From the NCBI GenBank assembly GCA_934376945.1, contig CAKRPI010000089.1, positions 1 through 8,451 of the forward strand: a stretch of 8,451 nucleotides of DNA. The letters run 5' to 3'. Shown here in pieces: positions 1 through 6,302 of the stretch. How positions within the stretch are numbered: the stretch's first letter is position 1; each line of letters opens with the position of its first letter. The notes beneath the pieces are model-generated. The model worked only from the letters and a program-made list of their open reading frames with translations, ran no database searches and had not been told where the DNA came from. This stretch comes from an uncultured Lachnospiraceae bacterium. Its GTDB lineage: Bacteria; Bacillota; Clostridia; Lachnospirales; Lachnospiraceae. Both the position numbers and the translations under genes were made by a program.

Positions 1-2
1 TT

Positions 3-2579
3 ATGGCAATCAAATTTGTTGAGAAAATTTTCGGAAGCCACAGCCAGCGGGAGCTGAAAATGATCCTGCCGCTTGTTGATAAAGTTGAGAGTCTGCGTCC
101 GCAGATGCAGGCTTTGTCGGACGAGGAGCTGCGGGGGAAGACACAGGAATATAAAACAAGATACGCAAACGGAGAATCGCTGGATTCTTTGCTTCCGGAA
201 GCATATGCAACCGTGAGGGAAGCTGCAAAGCGTGTGTTGAATATGGAGCATTACAGGGTACAGATTATCGGTGGTGTGATTCTGCATCAGGGACGTATCG
301 CAGAGATGCGTACCGGTGAAGGAAAGACCCTGGTATCAACGCTTCCGGCTTACTTAAATGCATTGACCGGTGAGGGTGTGCATATTGTTACGGTTAATGA
401 TTATCTGGCACACCGTGATGCTTCCTGGATGGGAAAGGTGCACGAATTCCTCGGACTTACCGTCGGATGCGTACTGAACTCCATGGACAATGATGAGAGA
501 AGAAAGCAGTATGCGTGTGATATCACGTATGTTACGAATAATGAGCTTGGTTTTGATTATCTGCGAGATAATATGGTTATCTACAAGGAGCAGCTTGTAC
601 AAAGGGAGCTTGCTTATGCAATCATCGATGAGGTTGACTCGGTACTGATCGATGAGGCGCGCACGCCGCTGATTATTTCCGGACAGAGCGGCAAGTCTAC
701 GAAGCTTTATGAGGTTTGCGATATTTTGGCGCGGCAGCTGGAGCGTGGTGAGGCCAGCGGTGAAGTGACGAAGATGACAGCACTGATGGGAGAAGAGATT
801 ACGGAGACAGGTGACTTTATCGTCAATGAAAAGGATAAGATTGTCAACCTGACAGAGCAGGGCGTGAAAAAGGTAGAGCAGTTTTTCCATATCACCAACT
901 TTGCAGATCCGGAAAATCTTGAGATCCAGCACAATGTTGATCTCGCACTGCGTGCCCACAATCTGATGTTCCGAGATCAGGATTACGTTGTGAAAGATGA
1001 TCAGGTCATGATCGTTGATGAATTTACAGGACGTATTATGCCGGGACGCCGTTATTCCGATGGTCTGCATCAGGCAATTGAGGCAAAAGAGCATGTGAAG
1101 GTAAAACGTGAGAGCAAGACGCTTGCAACGATCACATTCCAGAACTTTTTCAATAAATATAAAAAGAAGTCCGGTATGACCGGTACGGCGCTGACGGAAG
1201 AAAAGGAATTTCGTGATATCTACGGAATGGACGTTGTTGAGATTCCGACAAACCGGCCGGTACAGCGTATCGATTACGATGATGCCGTTTATATGACGAA
1301 AAAAGAAAAATACCATGCAGTGGTAGAGGCGGTGAAAGAGGCGCATGCAAAGGGACAGCCGGTTTTGGTAGGTACGATTACGATCGATGTCTCTGAGCAC
1401 ATCAGCAATATGCTGCGCCGCGAAGGAATCCAGCATAAAGTACTGAATGCTAAATTTCATGAGCTTGAGGCAGAGATCGTCGCAGATGCCGGTGTACACG
1501 GTGCAGTTACAATTGCAACGAACATGGCAGGCCGTGGTACGGATATCAAGCTGGATGATGAGGCAAAGGCAGCAGGCGGACTGAAGATCATCGGTACGGA
1601 GCGCCATGAGTCAAGACGTATTGACAATCAGCTGCGTGGTCGTTCCGGTCGTCAGGGAGATCCGGGAGAATCCCGTTTCTATATTTCTCTGGAGGACGAT
1701 CTGATGCGTCTGTTCGGTTCTGAGAAGATGATGAAGGTCTTCCAGTCGCTTGGTGTACAGGAGAACGATCAGATTGAGCATAAAATGCTTTCCAGTGCGA
1801 TTGAAAAAGCACAGATGAAGATTGAGTCCAATAACTTTGCAGTTCGTAAGAACCTGCTGGAATACGACCAGGTAAATAATGAGCAGAGAGAAATTATTTA
1901 TTCTGAGAGACGCCGGGTATTAAACGGAGAGAGCATGCGGGATTCTATCTTCAAGATGATTACGGACATTGTGGATAATTCCGTTGATATGTGCTTTGGT
2001 GAAAATTCCAATAAGGAAGACTGGGATGCAAATGAACTGAATTCCGTATTACTCCAGACGATCCCGCTTGCGCCGGTAACGCAGGAGATTCTTGAAAAAA
2101 TCGGAAGCAAAAATGAACTGAAGCAGCAGCTCAAGGAACAGGCAGTCAAGTTGTATGAGGCAAAAGAAGCAGAATTCCCGGAAAAAGAACAGCTTCGTGA
2201 GCTGGAGCGTGTTATTCTTTTGAAGGTGATCGACCGTAAATGGATGGATCATATCGATGATATGGATCAGCTGCGTCAGGGTATCGGACTGCAGGCATAC
2301 GGTCAGAGAGATCCGCTGGTTGAATACAAGATGAGTGCATATGAGATGTTTGATGCGATGAGCGCCGGTATTCAGGAGGATACGGTTCGTCTTCTGTTCC
2401 ATGTGAAGGTAGAGCAGAAGGTAGAACGCGAAGAGGTGGCAAAGGTAACCGGTACAAATAAAGATGAGTCCGGTCCAAGAGCGCCGAAGAAACGTGCAGC
2501 AGATAAGGTATATCCGAATGATCCGTGTCCGTGCGGAAGTGGAAAGAAATATAAGCAGTGCTGTGGCCGTAAGGCATGA
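3..2579 (+). CDS. secA: SecA, preprotein translocase ATPase subunit
   Basis: SecA is the cytosolic and peripheral-membrane motor that binds preproteins and drives them through SecYEG by ATP hydrolysis. The protein is 858 residues, close to other Gram-positive SecAs. Visible landmarks are Walker A MRTGEGKT at residues 102-109, the DEAD-like [16 protein letters not shown] around 207-222 (Walker B), the preprotein cross-linking region with [17 protein letters not shown] at about 338-354, and the second ATPase lobe with [11 protein letters not shown] (507-517) and [12 protein letters not shown] (544-555). The C-terminal SEC-C tail [14 protein letters not shown] has four putative zinc ligands, Cys842, 844, 853 and 854. 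The ATG at 3 matches the family N terminus (short helix then GSHSQRELK), so the gene is probably complete although its ribosome site lies outside the window. prfB follows after 138 bases without an obvious terminator, so the two may be co-transcribed. Identity is near certain. Confidence 0.98.
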   Translation: MAIKFVEKIFGSHSQRELKMILPLVDKVESLRPQMQALSDEELRGKTQEYKTRYANGESLDSLLPEAYATVREAAKRVLNMEHYRVQIIGGVILHQGRIAEMRTGEGKTLVSTLPAYLNALTGEGVHIVTVNDYLAHRDASWMGKVHEFLGLTVGCVLNSMDNDERRKQYACDITYVTNNELGFDYLRDNMVIYKEQLVQRELAYAIIDEVDSVLIDEARTPLIISGQSGKSTKLYEVCDILARQLERGEASGEVTKMTALMGEEITETGDFIVNEKDKIVNLTEQGVKKVEQFFHITNFADPENLEIQHNVDLALRAHNLMFRDQDYVVKDDQVMIVDEFTGRIMPGRRYSDGLHQAIEAKEHVKVKRESKTLATITFQNFFNKYKKKSGMTGTALTEEKEFRDIYGMDVVEIPTNRPVQRIDYDDAVYMTKKEKYHAVVEAVKEAHAKGQPVLVGTITIDVSEHISNMLRREGIQHKVLNAKFHELEAEIVADAGVHGAVTIATNMAGRGTDIKLDDEAKAAGGLKIIGTERHESRRIDNQLRGRSGRQGDPGESRFYISLEDDLMRLFGSEKMMKVFQSLGVQENDQIEHKMLSSAIEKAQMKIESNNFAVRKNLLEYDQVNNEQREIIYSERRRVLNGESMRDSIFKMITDIVDNSVDMCFGENSNKEDWDANELNSVLLQTIPLAPVTQEILEKIGSKNELKQQLKEQAVKLYEAKEAEFPEKEQLRELERVILLKVIDRKWMDHIDDMDQLRQGIGLQAYGQRDPLVEYKMSAYEMFDAMSAGIQEDTVRLLFHVKVEQKVEREEVAKVTGTNKDESGPRAPKKRAADKVYPNDPCPCGSGKKYKQCCGRKA

Positions 2580-2588
2580 TGCAGCGCG

Positions 2589-2633
2589 AAAACGTACAAA
2601 AGCATACGAAAAGTATATAAAAAGCATACAAAA
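2589..2633. repeat. Phased A-tracts with a 10-bp direct repeat in the secA-prfB gap
   Basis: Five A-tracts of four to five bases start at 2589, 2598, 2609, 2619 and 2630. Their centres are about 9 to 11 bp apart, averaging close to one helical turn. The segment AAAAGCATAC occurs twice (2598-2607 and 2620-2629). Phased A-tracts are known to give sequence-directed DNA curvature. That this segment is bent, and what the bend might do between secA and prfB, is inference. No convincing sigma-A promoter is seen next to it. Confidence 0.55.
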
Positions 2634-2668
2634 CAGGTTCGGGTCAGTTTGCTGATATCTGAAAACGA

Positions 2669-2684
2669 CTGCCGAAAGAGGCAG
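2669..2684 (+). other. Small hairpin upstream of prfB
   Basis: CTGCC and GGCAG form a 5-bp stem around a six-base GAAAGA loop. No run of T follows, so it is not an intrinsic terminator. It lies 33 bases before the prfB start and could be a processing or stability element of the secA-prfB messenger, or chance. Confidence 0.3.
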
Positions 2685-2717
2685 ACAATAATAAGTGATA
2701 AGAAAGTGGGTGAAGCT

Positions 2718-3846
2718 ATGGTTGAACTGGATCAGTTCAAAAGTATTTTAAACAGTTATACAAAACCATTAGTGGAAGTGAGGGATTCACTTTGACCTGG
2801 TAAATAAAGAACAGAAAATCCAGGAAATGGAGCGTAAAATGGAAGAGCCGGATTTCTGGGATGTTCCGGAACGGTCTCAGCAGCACATGAAAACGCTCAG
2901 TGATCTGAAAGAAGACGTGGCTACTTACAAGAAACTGCAGGATCAGTATGAAGAGATCGAACTGATGATAGAAATGGGCTACGAGGAAAATGATCCGGAT
3001 ATCGTTCCGGAGATTGAGGAAATGCTGCAGAATTTCCAGGAAACGTTTGATGCAATCCGAATCAAAACGCTGCTTTCCGGCGAATACGATACGTATGATG
3101 CGATCGTAACGCTTCATGCAGGAGCCGGCGGTACAGAGTCCTGCGACTGGGCATCCATGCTGTATCGTATGTATACAAGATGGGCAGACAAGAAAGGATT
3201 TTCCATAGAAGTCCTTGATTATCTGGATGGGGATGAGGCTGGAATCAAATCTGTGACCTTCCAGGTAAACGGAACAAATGCGTATGGTTACCTGAAGTCA
3301 GAGCGCGGGGTACATCGTCTGGTGCGTATTTCACCGTTCAATGCAGCAGGTAAGCGTCAGACATCATTTGTGAGCTGTGACGTTATGCCGGATATTGAGG
3401 AAGACGTTGATATTGAAATTAATCCGGATGATCTGCGGATCGATACGTACCGTTCAAGTGGTGCGGGCGGTCAGCATATCAACAAGACTTCGTCGGCGAT
3501 CCGTATCACGCATCTGCCAACCGGTATCGTGGTACAGTGCCAGAATGAACGTTCTCAGCATCAGAATAAAGATAAGGCAATGCAGATGCTCAAAGCAAAG
3601 CTGTATCTGCTTAAGCAGCAGGAAAATGCAGAGAAGGCCTCTGGGATCCGCGGAGAAGTAAAAGAGATCGGCTGGGGAAACCAGATTCGTTCCTATGTTA
3701 TGCAGCCGTATACGATGGTGAAAGATCATCGGACAAATGCGGAGACTGGAAATGTAGACAGTGTCATGGACGGAAATATTGATTTGTTTATTAATGCTTA
3801 TCTGAAATGGATTTCAGTCGGAGCTGCGACAGAAGAAGAGGCTTAA
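2718..3846 (+). CDS. prfB: Peptide chain release factor 2 (RF2), expressed by programmed +1 frameshift
   Basis: RF2 recognises UGA and UAA stop codons in the ribosome and triggers peptide release. The ATG at 2718 opens 25 codons (MVELDQFKSILNSY... to ...RDSL) that end at an in-frame UGA at 2793-2795. Slipping forward one base at CTT gives GAC at 2794 and continues to the TAA at 3846, joining as join(2718..2792,2794..3846) to 375 residues. In the joined protein the codon-recognition tripeptide SPF is at 205-207 and the catalytic GGQ at 250-252, the same numbering as E. coli RF2, which supports the join. GGTGA at 2709-2713 is the likely ribosome site. The N-terminal part is rich in charged heptads, as in domain 1 of the family. 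The secA-prfB order is common in Firmicutes. A terminator follows at 3924-3962. Confidence 0.97.
2780..2796 (+). promoter_or_regulatory. prfB autoregulatory +1 frameshift site
   Basis: A Shine-Dalgarno-like GAGGGA (2780-2785) lies four bases before the slippery CTT (2790-2792), which is followed by TGA and C (CTTTGAC). This is the established RF2 arrangement. When RF2 is scarce, the ribosome pauses at UGA, tRNA-Leu slips from CUU to UUU, and full-length RF2 is made. The C after UGA is a weak termination context. The internal SD is weaker than the E. coli AGGGGG and one base further away. Confidence 0.95.
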
Positions 3847-3881
3847 AAAGAGGTGCTGCATTGAAAACGGCAGCCTGTAAA

Positions 3882-3917
3882 CCGGCAGTATCTGGGAAAA
3901 ACAGACCGTATAGCCGG
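3882..3917 (+). other. Imperfect stem-loop in the prfB 3' region
   Basis: CCGGC (3882-3886) can pair with GCCGG (3913-3917), and TCTG (3891-3894) with CAGA (3902-3905) inside it. The element lies immediately before the prfB terminator. It has no T tract of its own and could stabilise the messenger end. Role unknown. Confidence 0.35.
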
Positions 3918-3923
3918 AGAAAT

Positions 3924-3962
3924 GAAAAGGGAAATGCGAGGTTTGCGCGTTTCCTTTTTCTT
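3924..3962 (+). terminator. Intrinsic terminator after prfB
   Basis: GGAAATGCG (3930-3938) pairs with CGCGTTTCC (3946-3954), including one G-U pair, around a seven-base loop. TTTTTCTT follows. An A-rich run before the stem can pair with the T tract, so it may also work in the other direction. It separates the secA-prfB unit from the next promoter. Confidence 0.9.
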
Positions 3963-3978
3963 ATGCAGATAAAAAGTC

Positions 3979-4007
3979 TTGCGAAGCGCCGGAAAATGTG
4001 ATAATAT
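3979..4007 (+). promoter_or_regulatory. Sigma-A promoter with extended -10, upstream of the ACT regulator and hom
   Basis: The -35 TTGCGA (3979-3984) and -10 TAATAT (4002-4007) are separated by 17 bases. A TG at 3999-4000, one base before the -10, makes an extended -10. Transcription would start near 4014, giving a leader of about 118 bases before the ATG at 4132. Confidence 0.8.
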
Positions 4008-4014
4008 CCTTGGA

Positions 4015-4032
4015 GTGTACACAAACGTACAC
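4015..4032. promoter_or_regulatory. Candidate operator: GTGTAC-N6-GTACAC dyad at the start site
   Basis: GTGTAC (4015-4020) and GTACAC (4027-4032) form a perfect 6-bp inverted repeat with a six-base spacer, starting about one base past the predicted transcription start. ACACAAAC recurs 17 bases further on (4019-4026 and 4036-4043). A repressor bound here would block initiation or clearance. That the downstream HTH-ACT protein is the one that binds is inference from adjacency and from the role of ThrR in Bacillus. Confidence 0.45.
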
Positions 4033-4082
4033 GATACACAAACATAACAGACAAACACGACACAGAGATACAGGAGAGACAG

Positions 4083-4220
4083 GTGAAGGCTTGCATATTT
4101 TTGCGGACGCACGAAACCTGCTGTGAAGAGTATGAAAGAAAAAACGAAGTATTTTGTGGTGAGAGAAAAGGCAGTTCCAGAAGTGCTTTTAAAAGTGGTG
4201 GAGGCAAAACGGCTTCTTGA
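4083..4220 (+). CDS. Possible 45-codon leader ORF overlapping the ACT-regulator start
   Basis: A GTG at 4083 sits six bases after a good AGGAG (4072-4076) and opens 45 codons, beginning VKACIFLRTHETCCEEYE and ending at the TGA at 4218-4220. It overlaps the start of the HTH-ACT gene in another frame. The ribosome site is better than anything directly before the ATG at 4132, so it could be a leader whose translation influences or couples to the regulator. The peptide is cysteine-rich near its start and has no run of threonine, isoleucine or methionine codons, so it does not look like a classical attenuator. No family is recognised and it may not be a real gene. Confidence 0.25.
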   Translation: MKACIFLRTHETCCEEYERKNEVFCGERKGSSRSAFKSGGGKTAS

Positions 4221-4575
4221 TACAAAACGTGCCGGAACTGTACAGGAAGCGGCAGACCAGGTTGGAATCAGCCGTAGTTCTTTTTATAAGTATAAAGATG
4301 ATATTTTTCCGTTTCGCGATAATATCAAAGGGAAAACCCTGACGTTTGTGATCCAGATGCATGATGAGCCTGGACTGCTTTCGGATGTGCTTAAAGTGGT
4401 GGCGGAGCATGGTGCCAATATACAGACGCTTCATCAGAGTATTCCGATCAATGGTGTAGCGATGCTGACGATCAGTGTGGAAGTTCTTGCAACAACCGGA
4501 GATATTTCAAATATGATTGAGATGATTGAATCAAAAGAGGGAATCCAGTATCTGAAGATTTTGGCACGGGAATAA
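4132..4575 (+). CDS. HTH-ACT transcription regulator, ThrR/PheB (UPF0735) type
   Basis: Small DNA-binding protein predicted to control amino acid synthesis. From the ATG at 4132 it has 147 residues, the length I recall for B. subtilis ThrR/PheB. A helix-turn-helix is visible at about 35-57 (TVQEAADQVGISRSSFYKYK). An ACT ligand-binding domain runs from about 70 to 147, with the typical DEPGLL at 78-83 and HGANIQTLHQ at 93-102. ACT domains of this kind bind amino acids. In B. subtilis ThrR represses hom-thrCB, and here the gene sits directly before hom on the same strand, which favours that role over the older PheB label. An in-frame GTG at 4123 is an alternative start, but neither start has a good ribosome site (GAAGAG at 4125-4130 is too close to the ATG). 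Which ligand it senses cannot be read from the sequence. Confidence 0.88.
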   Translation: MKEKTKYFVVREKAVPEVLLKVVEAKRLLDTKRAGTVQEAADQVGISRSSFYKYKDDIFPFRDNIKGKTLTFVIQMHDEPGLLSDVLKVVAEHGANIQTLHQSIPINGVAMLTISVEVLATTGDISNMIEMIESKEGIQYLKILARE

Positions 4576-4681
4576 GCGCTGGAAATATTTGACAGATAAT
4601 AAATCAGAAGGTGCTCTTTTAGCTGTTGTACCGGATGATGAAAAACCAGGAAAGGAAGAGTCGAAAGACCGGATAGTAAAA

Positions 4682-5902
4682 ATGATACAGGCGGCAGTAT
4701 TAGGATATGGAACTGTGGGTTCCGGAGTGGTGGAAGTAATAAATGTGAATCATGACAGTATTCTGAAAAAAACAGGTATTGATCTGAATGTGAAATATAT
4801 TCTGGATCTGCGGGACTTTCCGGGAGATCCGAATCAGGACAAGGTCGTTCATGATTATGATACGATTGTAAATGATCCGGAGATAAAGATTATTGTGGAA
4901 ACTATGGGAGGTGTGGAGCCGGCATTTACGTTCACCAAAAAAGCGCTGATGGCAGGAAAAAGTGTCTGCACTTCAAATAAAGAATTGGTTGCAAGATGCG
5001 GTACAGAGCTTCTTGCACTTGCAGAGGAAAACCGTGCAAGTTATATGTTTGAAGCAAGCTGCGGAGGTGGTATTCCGATTATACGTCCGCTGCGCACCTG
5101 TCTGTGTGCGGATGTGATCGATGAGATTACCGGTATTCTGAATGGTACGACAAACTATATTCTGACGAAAATGATCGACGAAGAGCTGGAGTTTGATGAA
5201 GTATTAAAGGATGCGCAGCGAAGAGGCTATGCAGAGCGAAATCCGGAAGCTGATATAGAAGGCCATGACGCATGCCGTAAGATTGCGATTCTTTCTTCTC
5301 TTGCATATGGCAAACGCGTTGACTTTACAGATATTTATACAGAGGGAATCACGAAAATTTCTTCCGCCGAAATTGCTTATGCGAAGGCAATGAAGAAAAC
5401 AATTAAGCTTCTTGCTTCAAGCCGTGTGACGAAGGATGGGGTGGTCGCCATGGTTGCACCGTACCTTGTAGATTCCGATGATCCGCTTTACAGCGTAAAT
5501 GGCGTTTTCAATGCAATTTTTGTACATGGAAATATGCTTGGGGATGCGATGTTTTACGGTCAGGGAGCAGGAAAAGAGGCAACGGCAAGCGCTGTTGTTG
5601 CGGATGTGATAGAGGAGGCACAGTGCCTTGGTACCGGAAGAATGTCGCGGTGGAGTCCGGAAAAGCAGGAATTACTGGATACTGCGAGGACAAAAAAACG
5701 GTATTTTGTTCGTTTTAAGGGAGATGCTTCAGATCTTAGAGAAGTGAACCGGTGCTTTGGCAGTATCGATACAGTTGTAGTTGTATCTGCTTTTGACGGA
5801 GAATTTGGGTTTATGACGAATGAAATGACGGAAGAAGAATATCAGGCATGCGCGGAAAAAACGGACTGCGTGATTTCTATGCTCCGTGTAAGAGAAAAAT
5901 AA
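4682..5902 (+). CDS. hom: Homoserine dehydrogenase
   Basis: Reduces aspartate semialdehyde to homoserine with NAD(P)H, the branch point to threonine and methionine. Numbered from the ATG at 4682 (406 residues), the nucleotide-binding fold opens with VLGYGTVGSG (6-15). SNKELVA (98-104) contains Lys100. The catalytic domain has the family signature from AQRRGYAERNPEADIEGHD through Lys200 (178-200), with Asp196 and Lys200 at the expected catalytic positions, and GQGAG at 293-297. Residues about 339-403 resemble an ACT domain in length and hydrophobic pattern but lack the usual D-x-P-G loop, so feedback control may be altered. The start is uncertain: a TTG at 4589 would add 31 hydrophilic residues in the same open frame. 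I prefer 4682 because MIQAAVLGYG matches the family N terminus; both have weak ribosome sites. Probably co-transcribed with the regulator; a terminator follows closely. Confidence 0.95.
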   Translation: MIQAAVLGYGTVGSGVVEVINVNHDSILKKTGIDLNVKYILDLRDFPGDPNQDKVVHDYDTIVNDPEIKIIVETMGGVEPAFTFTKKALMAGKSVCTSNKELVARCGTELLALAEENRASYMFEASCGGGIPIIRPLRTCLCADVIDEITGILNGTTNYILTKMIDEELEFDEVLKDAQRRGYAERNPEADIEGHDACRKIAILSSLAYGKRVDFTDIYTEGITKISSAEIAYAKAMKKTIKLLASSRVTKDGVVAMVAPYLVDSDDPLYSVNGVFNAIFVHGNMLGDAMFYGQGAGKEATASAVVADVIEEAQCLGTGRMSRWSPEKQELLDTARTKKRYFVRFKGDASDLREVNRCFGSIDTVVVVSAFDGEFGFMTNEMTEEEYQACAEKTDCVISMLRVREK

Positions 5903-5918
5903 AAGAGGATACAAAATT

Positions 5919-5968
5919 GCGCAGTGCTGGGCACGGACTTACCGGTCTATGTCAGCTGCGCTTTTTTT
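5919..5968 (+). terminator. Intrinsic terminator after hom
   Basis: GCGCAG (5919-5924) pairs with CTGCGC (5956-5961). CTG/CAG extends the stem past a two-base bulge, and a small GGAC/GTCT hairpin sits in the loop. Seven T follow (5962-5968). It ends the regulator-hom unit 16 bases after the hom stop codon. Confidence 0.85.
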
Positions 5969-5981
5969 GATTTAACCGAGT

Positions 5982-6039
5982 CAAGCAAGTTCCCTGCGAG
6001 GTTGCGCGGAGCAATAAGCAGTGGGTGGGGACTTGCTTG
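5982..6039. repeat. Hairpin 1, 13-bp stem with nested inner hairpin
   Basis: CAAGCAAGTTCCC (5982-5994) pairs with GGGGACTTGCTTG (6027-6039) through 13 pairs, one of them G-U. Within the loop TGC (5995-5997) can pair with GCA (6018-6020), and TTGC (6002-6005) with GCAA (6011-6014) around GCGGA. Confidence 0.8.
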
Positions 6040-6069
6040 TATCATAAGTGAGATACCTCACTCATGATA
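6040..6069. repeat. Hairpin 2, 13-position stem with a four-base loop
   Basis: TATCATAAGTGAG (6040-6052) and CTCACTCATGATA (6057-6069) pair at 12 of 13 positions around loop ATAC. It starts on the base after hairpin 1 ends. Its left arm carries ATCATAAG, the same eight bases as the left arm of hairpin 3 (6083-6090). Confidence 0.8.
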
Positions 6070-6082
6070 TAGGTTATGAAAT

Positions 6083-6168
6083 ATCATAAGGAAGGACCCG
6101 CTTGCGGAATCTCGTAAGGAGGGATCCGTTTACGGAAGGATTCCTTACGAGCCTGAATCCCTTATGAT
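6083..6168. repeat. Hairpin 3, nested double stem built on a 28-bp tandem duplication
   Basis: Outer stem ATCATAAGG (6083-6091) with CCTTATGAT (6160-6168). Inner stem CTCGTAAGGA (6111-6120) with TCCTTACGAG (6142-6151). Mini-hairpins CCGC-TT-GCGG (6098-6107) and CCGT-TT-ACGG (6126-6135) each carry a two-base loop. The left side is a 28-bp tandem duplication: 6084-6109 and 6112-6137 agree at 21 of 26 positions. Differences in the paired arms are compensated on the other side. Confidence 0.75.
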
Positions 6169-6170
6169 CC

Positions 6171-6254
6171 TGCAAGTAGCGAAGCGGATTGCGAATATCC
6201 GCTTTGACCCGAGCTACGCAGTGAAGCAGATTGCAACTTTGCGAATATCTGCTT
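6171..6254. repeat. Hairpins 4 and 5, a duplicated stem unit
   Basis: AAGCGGAT (6182-6189) pairs with ATCCGCTT (6197-6204), enclosed by GTAGC (6176-6180) with GCTAC (6213-6217). The next unit has AAGCAGAT (6224-6231) pairing with ATCTGCTT (6247-6254). Both right arms follow TGCGAAT, marking them as copies. The single difference in the stem is a G-C pair in one and an A-T pair in the other. Confidence 0.75.
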
Positions 6255-6273
6255 TACAAAGAGATTACTTTGC

Positions 6274-6302
6274 TTGACAAAAAGAAAAAATATTGATAAT
6301 AT
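6274..6302 (+). promoter_or_regulatory. Near-consensus sigma-A promoter at the right end of the repeat cluster
   Basis: TTGACA (6274-6279) and TAATAT (6297-6302) with a 17-base A-rich spacer. The -35 overlaps the right terminal inverted repeat. Transcription would start near 6309, giving either a 285-base leader on recA or a separate RNA. Confidence 0.75.

Larger units (their letters stand above)
5980..6278. repeat. Composite inverted-repeat cluster with short terminal inverted repeats (MITE/BIME-like)
   Basis: This region has no believable gene but is almost entirely foldable. GTCAAGCAAGT (5980-5990) and ACTTTGCTTGAC (6267-6278) are terminal inverted repeats differing by one extra base. Between them lie hairpins at 5982-6039, 6040-6069, 6083-6168, 6171-6220 and 6224-6254. 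Several motifs are duplicated with paired changes in both arms. It most resembles an intergenic palindromic repeat (REP/BIME or a MITE). A structured RNA is the alternative, though no promoter is visible between the hom terminator and its left end. No transposase and no clear target duplication were seen. The class is inference; the inverted repeats are directly visible. Confidence 0.7.

Noticed and set aside
354..1607. Long open frame on the - strand (417 codons) opposite secA
   Set aside because: It lies wholly antisense to well-conserved secA, its translation looks like no known family and is rich in Cys, His and Ile, and it follows the shadow pattern expected from secA codon use.
2464..2655. 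63-codon + strand frame across the secA end
   Set aside because: It overlaps the conserved SEC-C tail of SecA in another frame, has no ribosome site, and shows only low-complexity basic residues.
2793..2795. prfB as a broken gene or sequencing error because of the in-frame TGA
   Set aside because: CTTTGAC with an upstream SD-like element is the established RF2 autoregulatory frameshift, and the joined protein has the family length and motif positions.
4589..4617. TTGACA at 4589-4594 as a hom-specific promoter
   Set aside because: No acceptable -10 lies 16 to 18 bases downstream; the segment at 4610-4617 is GC-containing and unlike TATAAT.
5980..6278. CRISPR array
   Set aside because: The repeats are inverted, diverged and not evenly spaced by unique spacers, and no cas gene is present.
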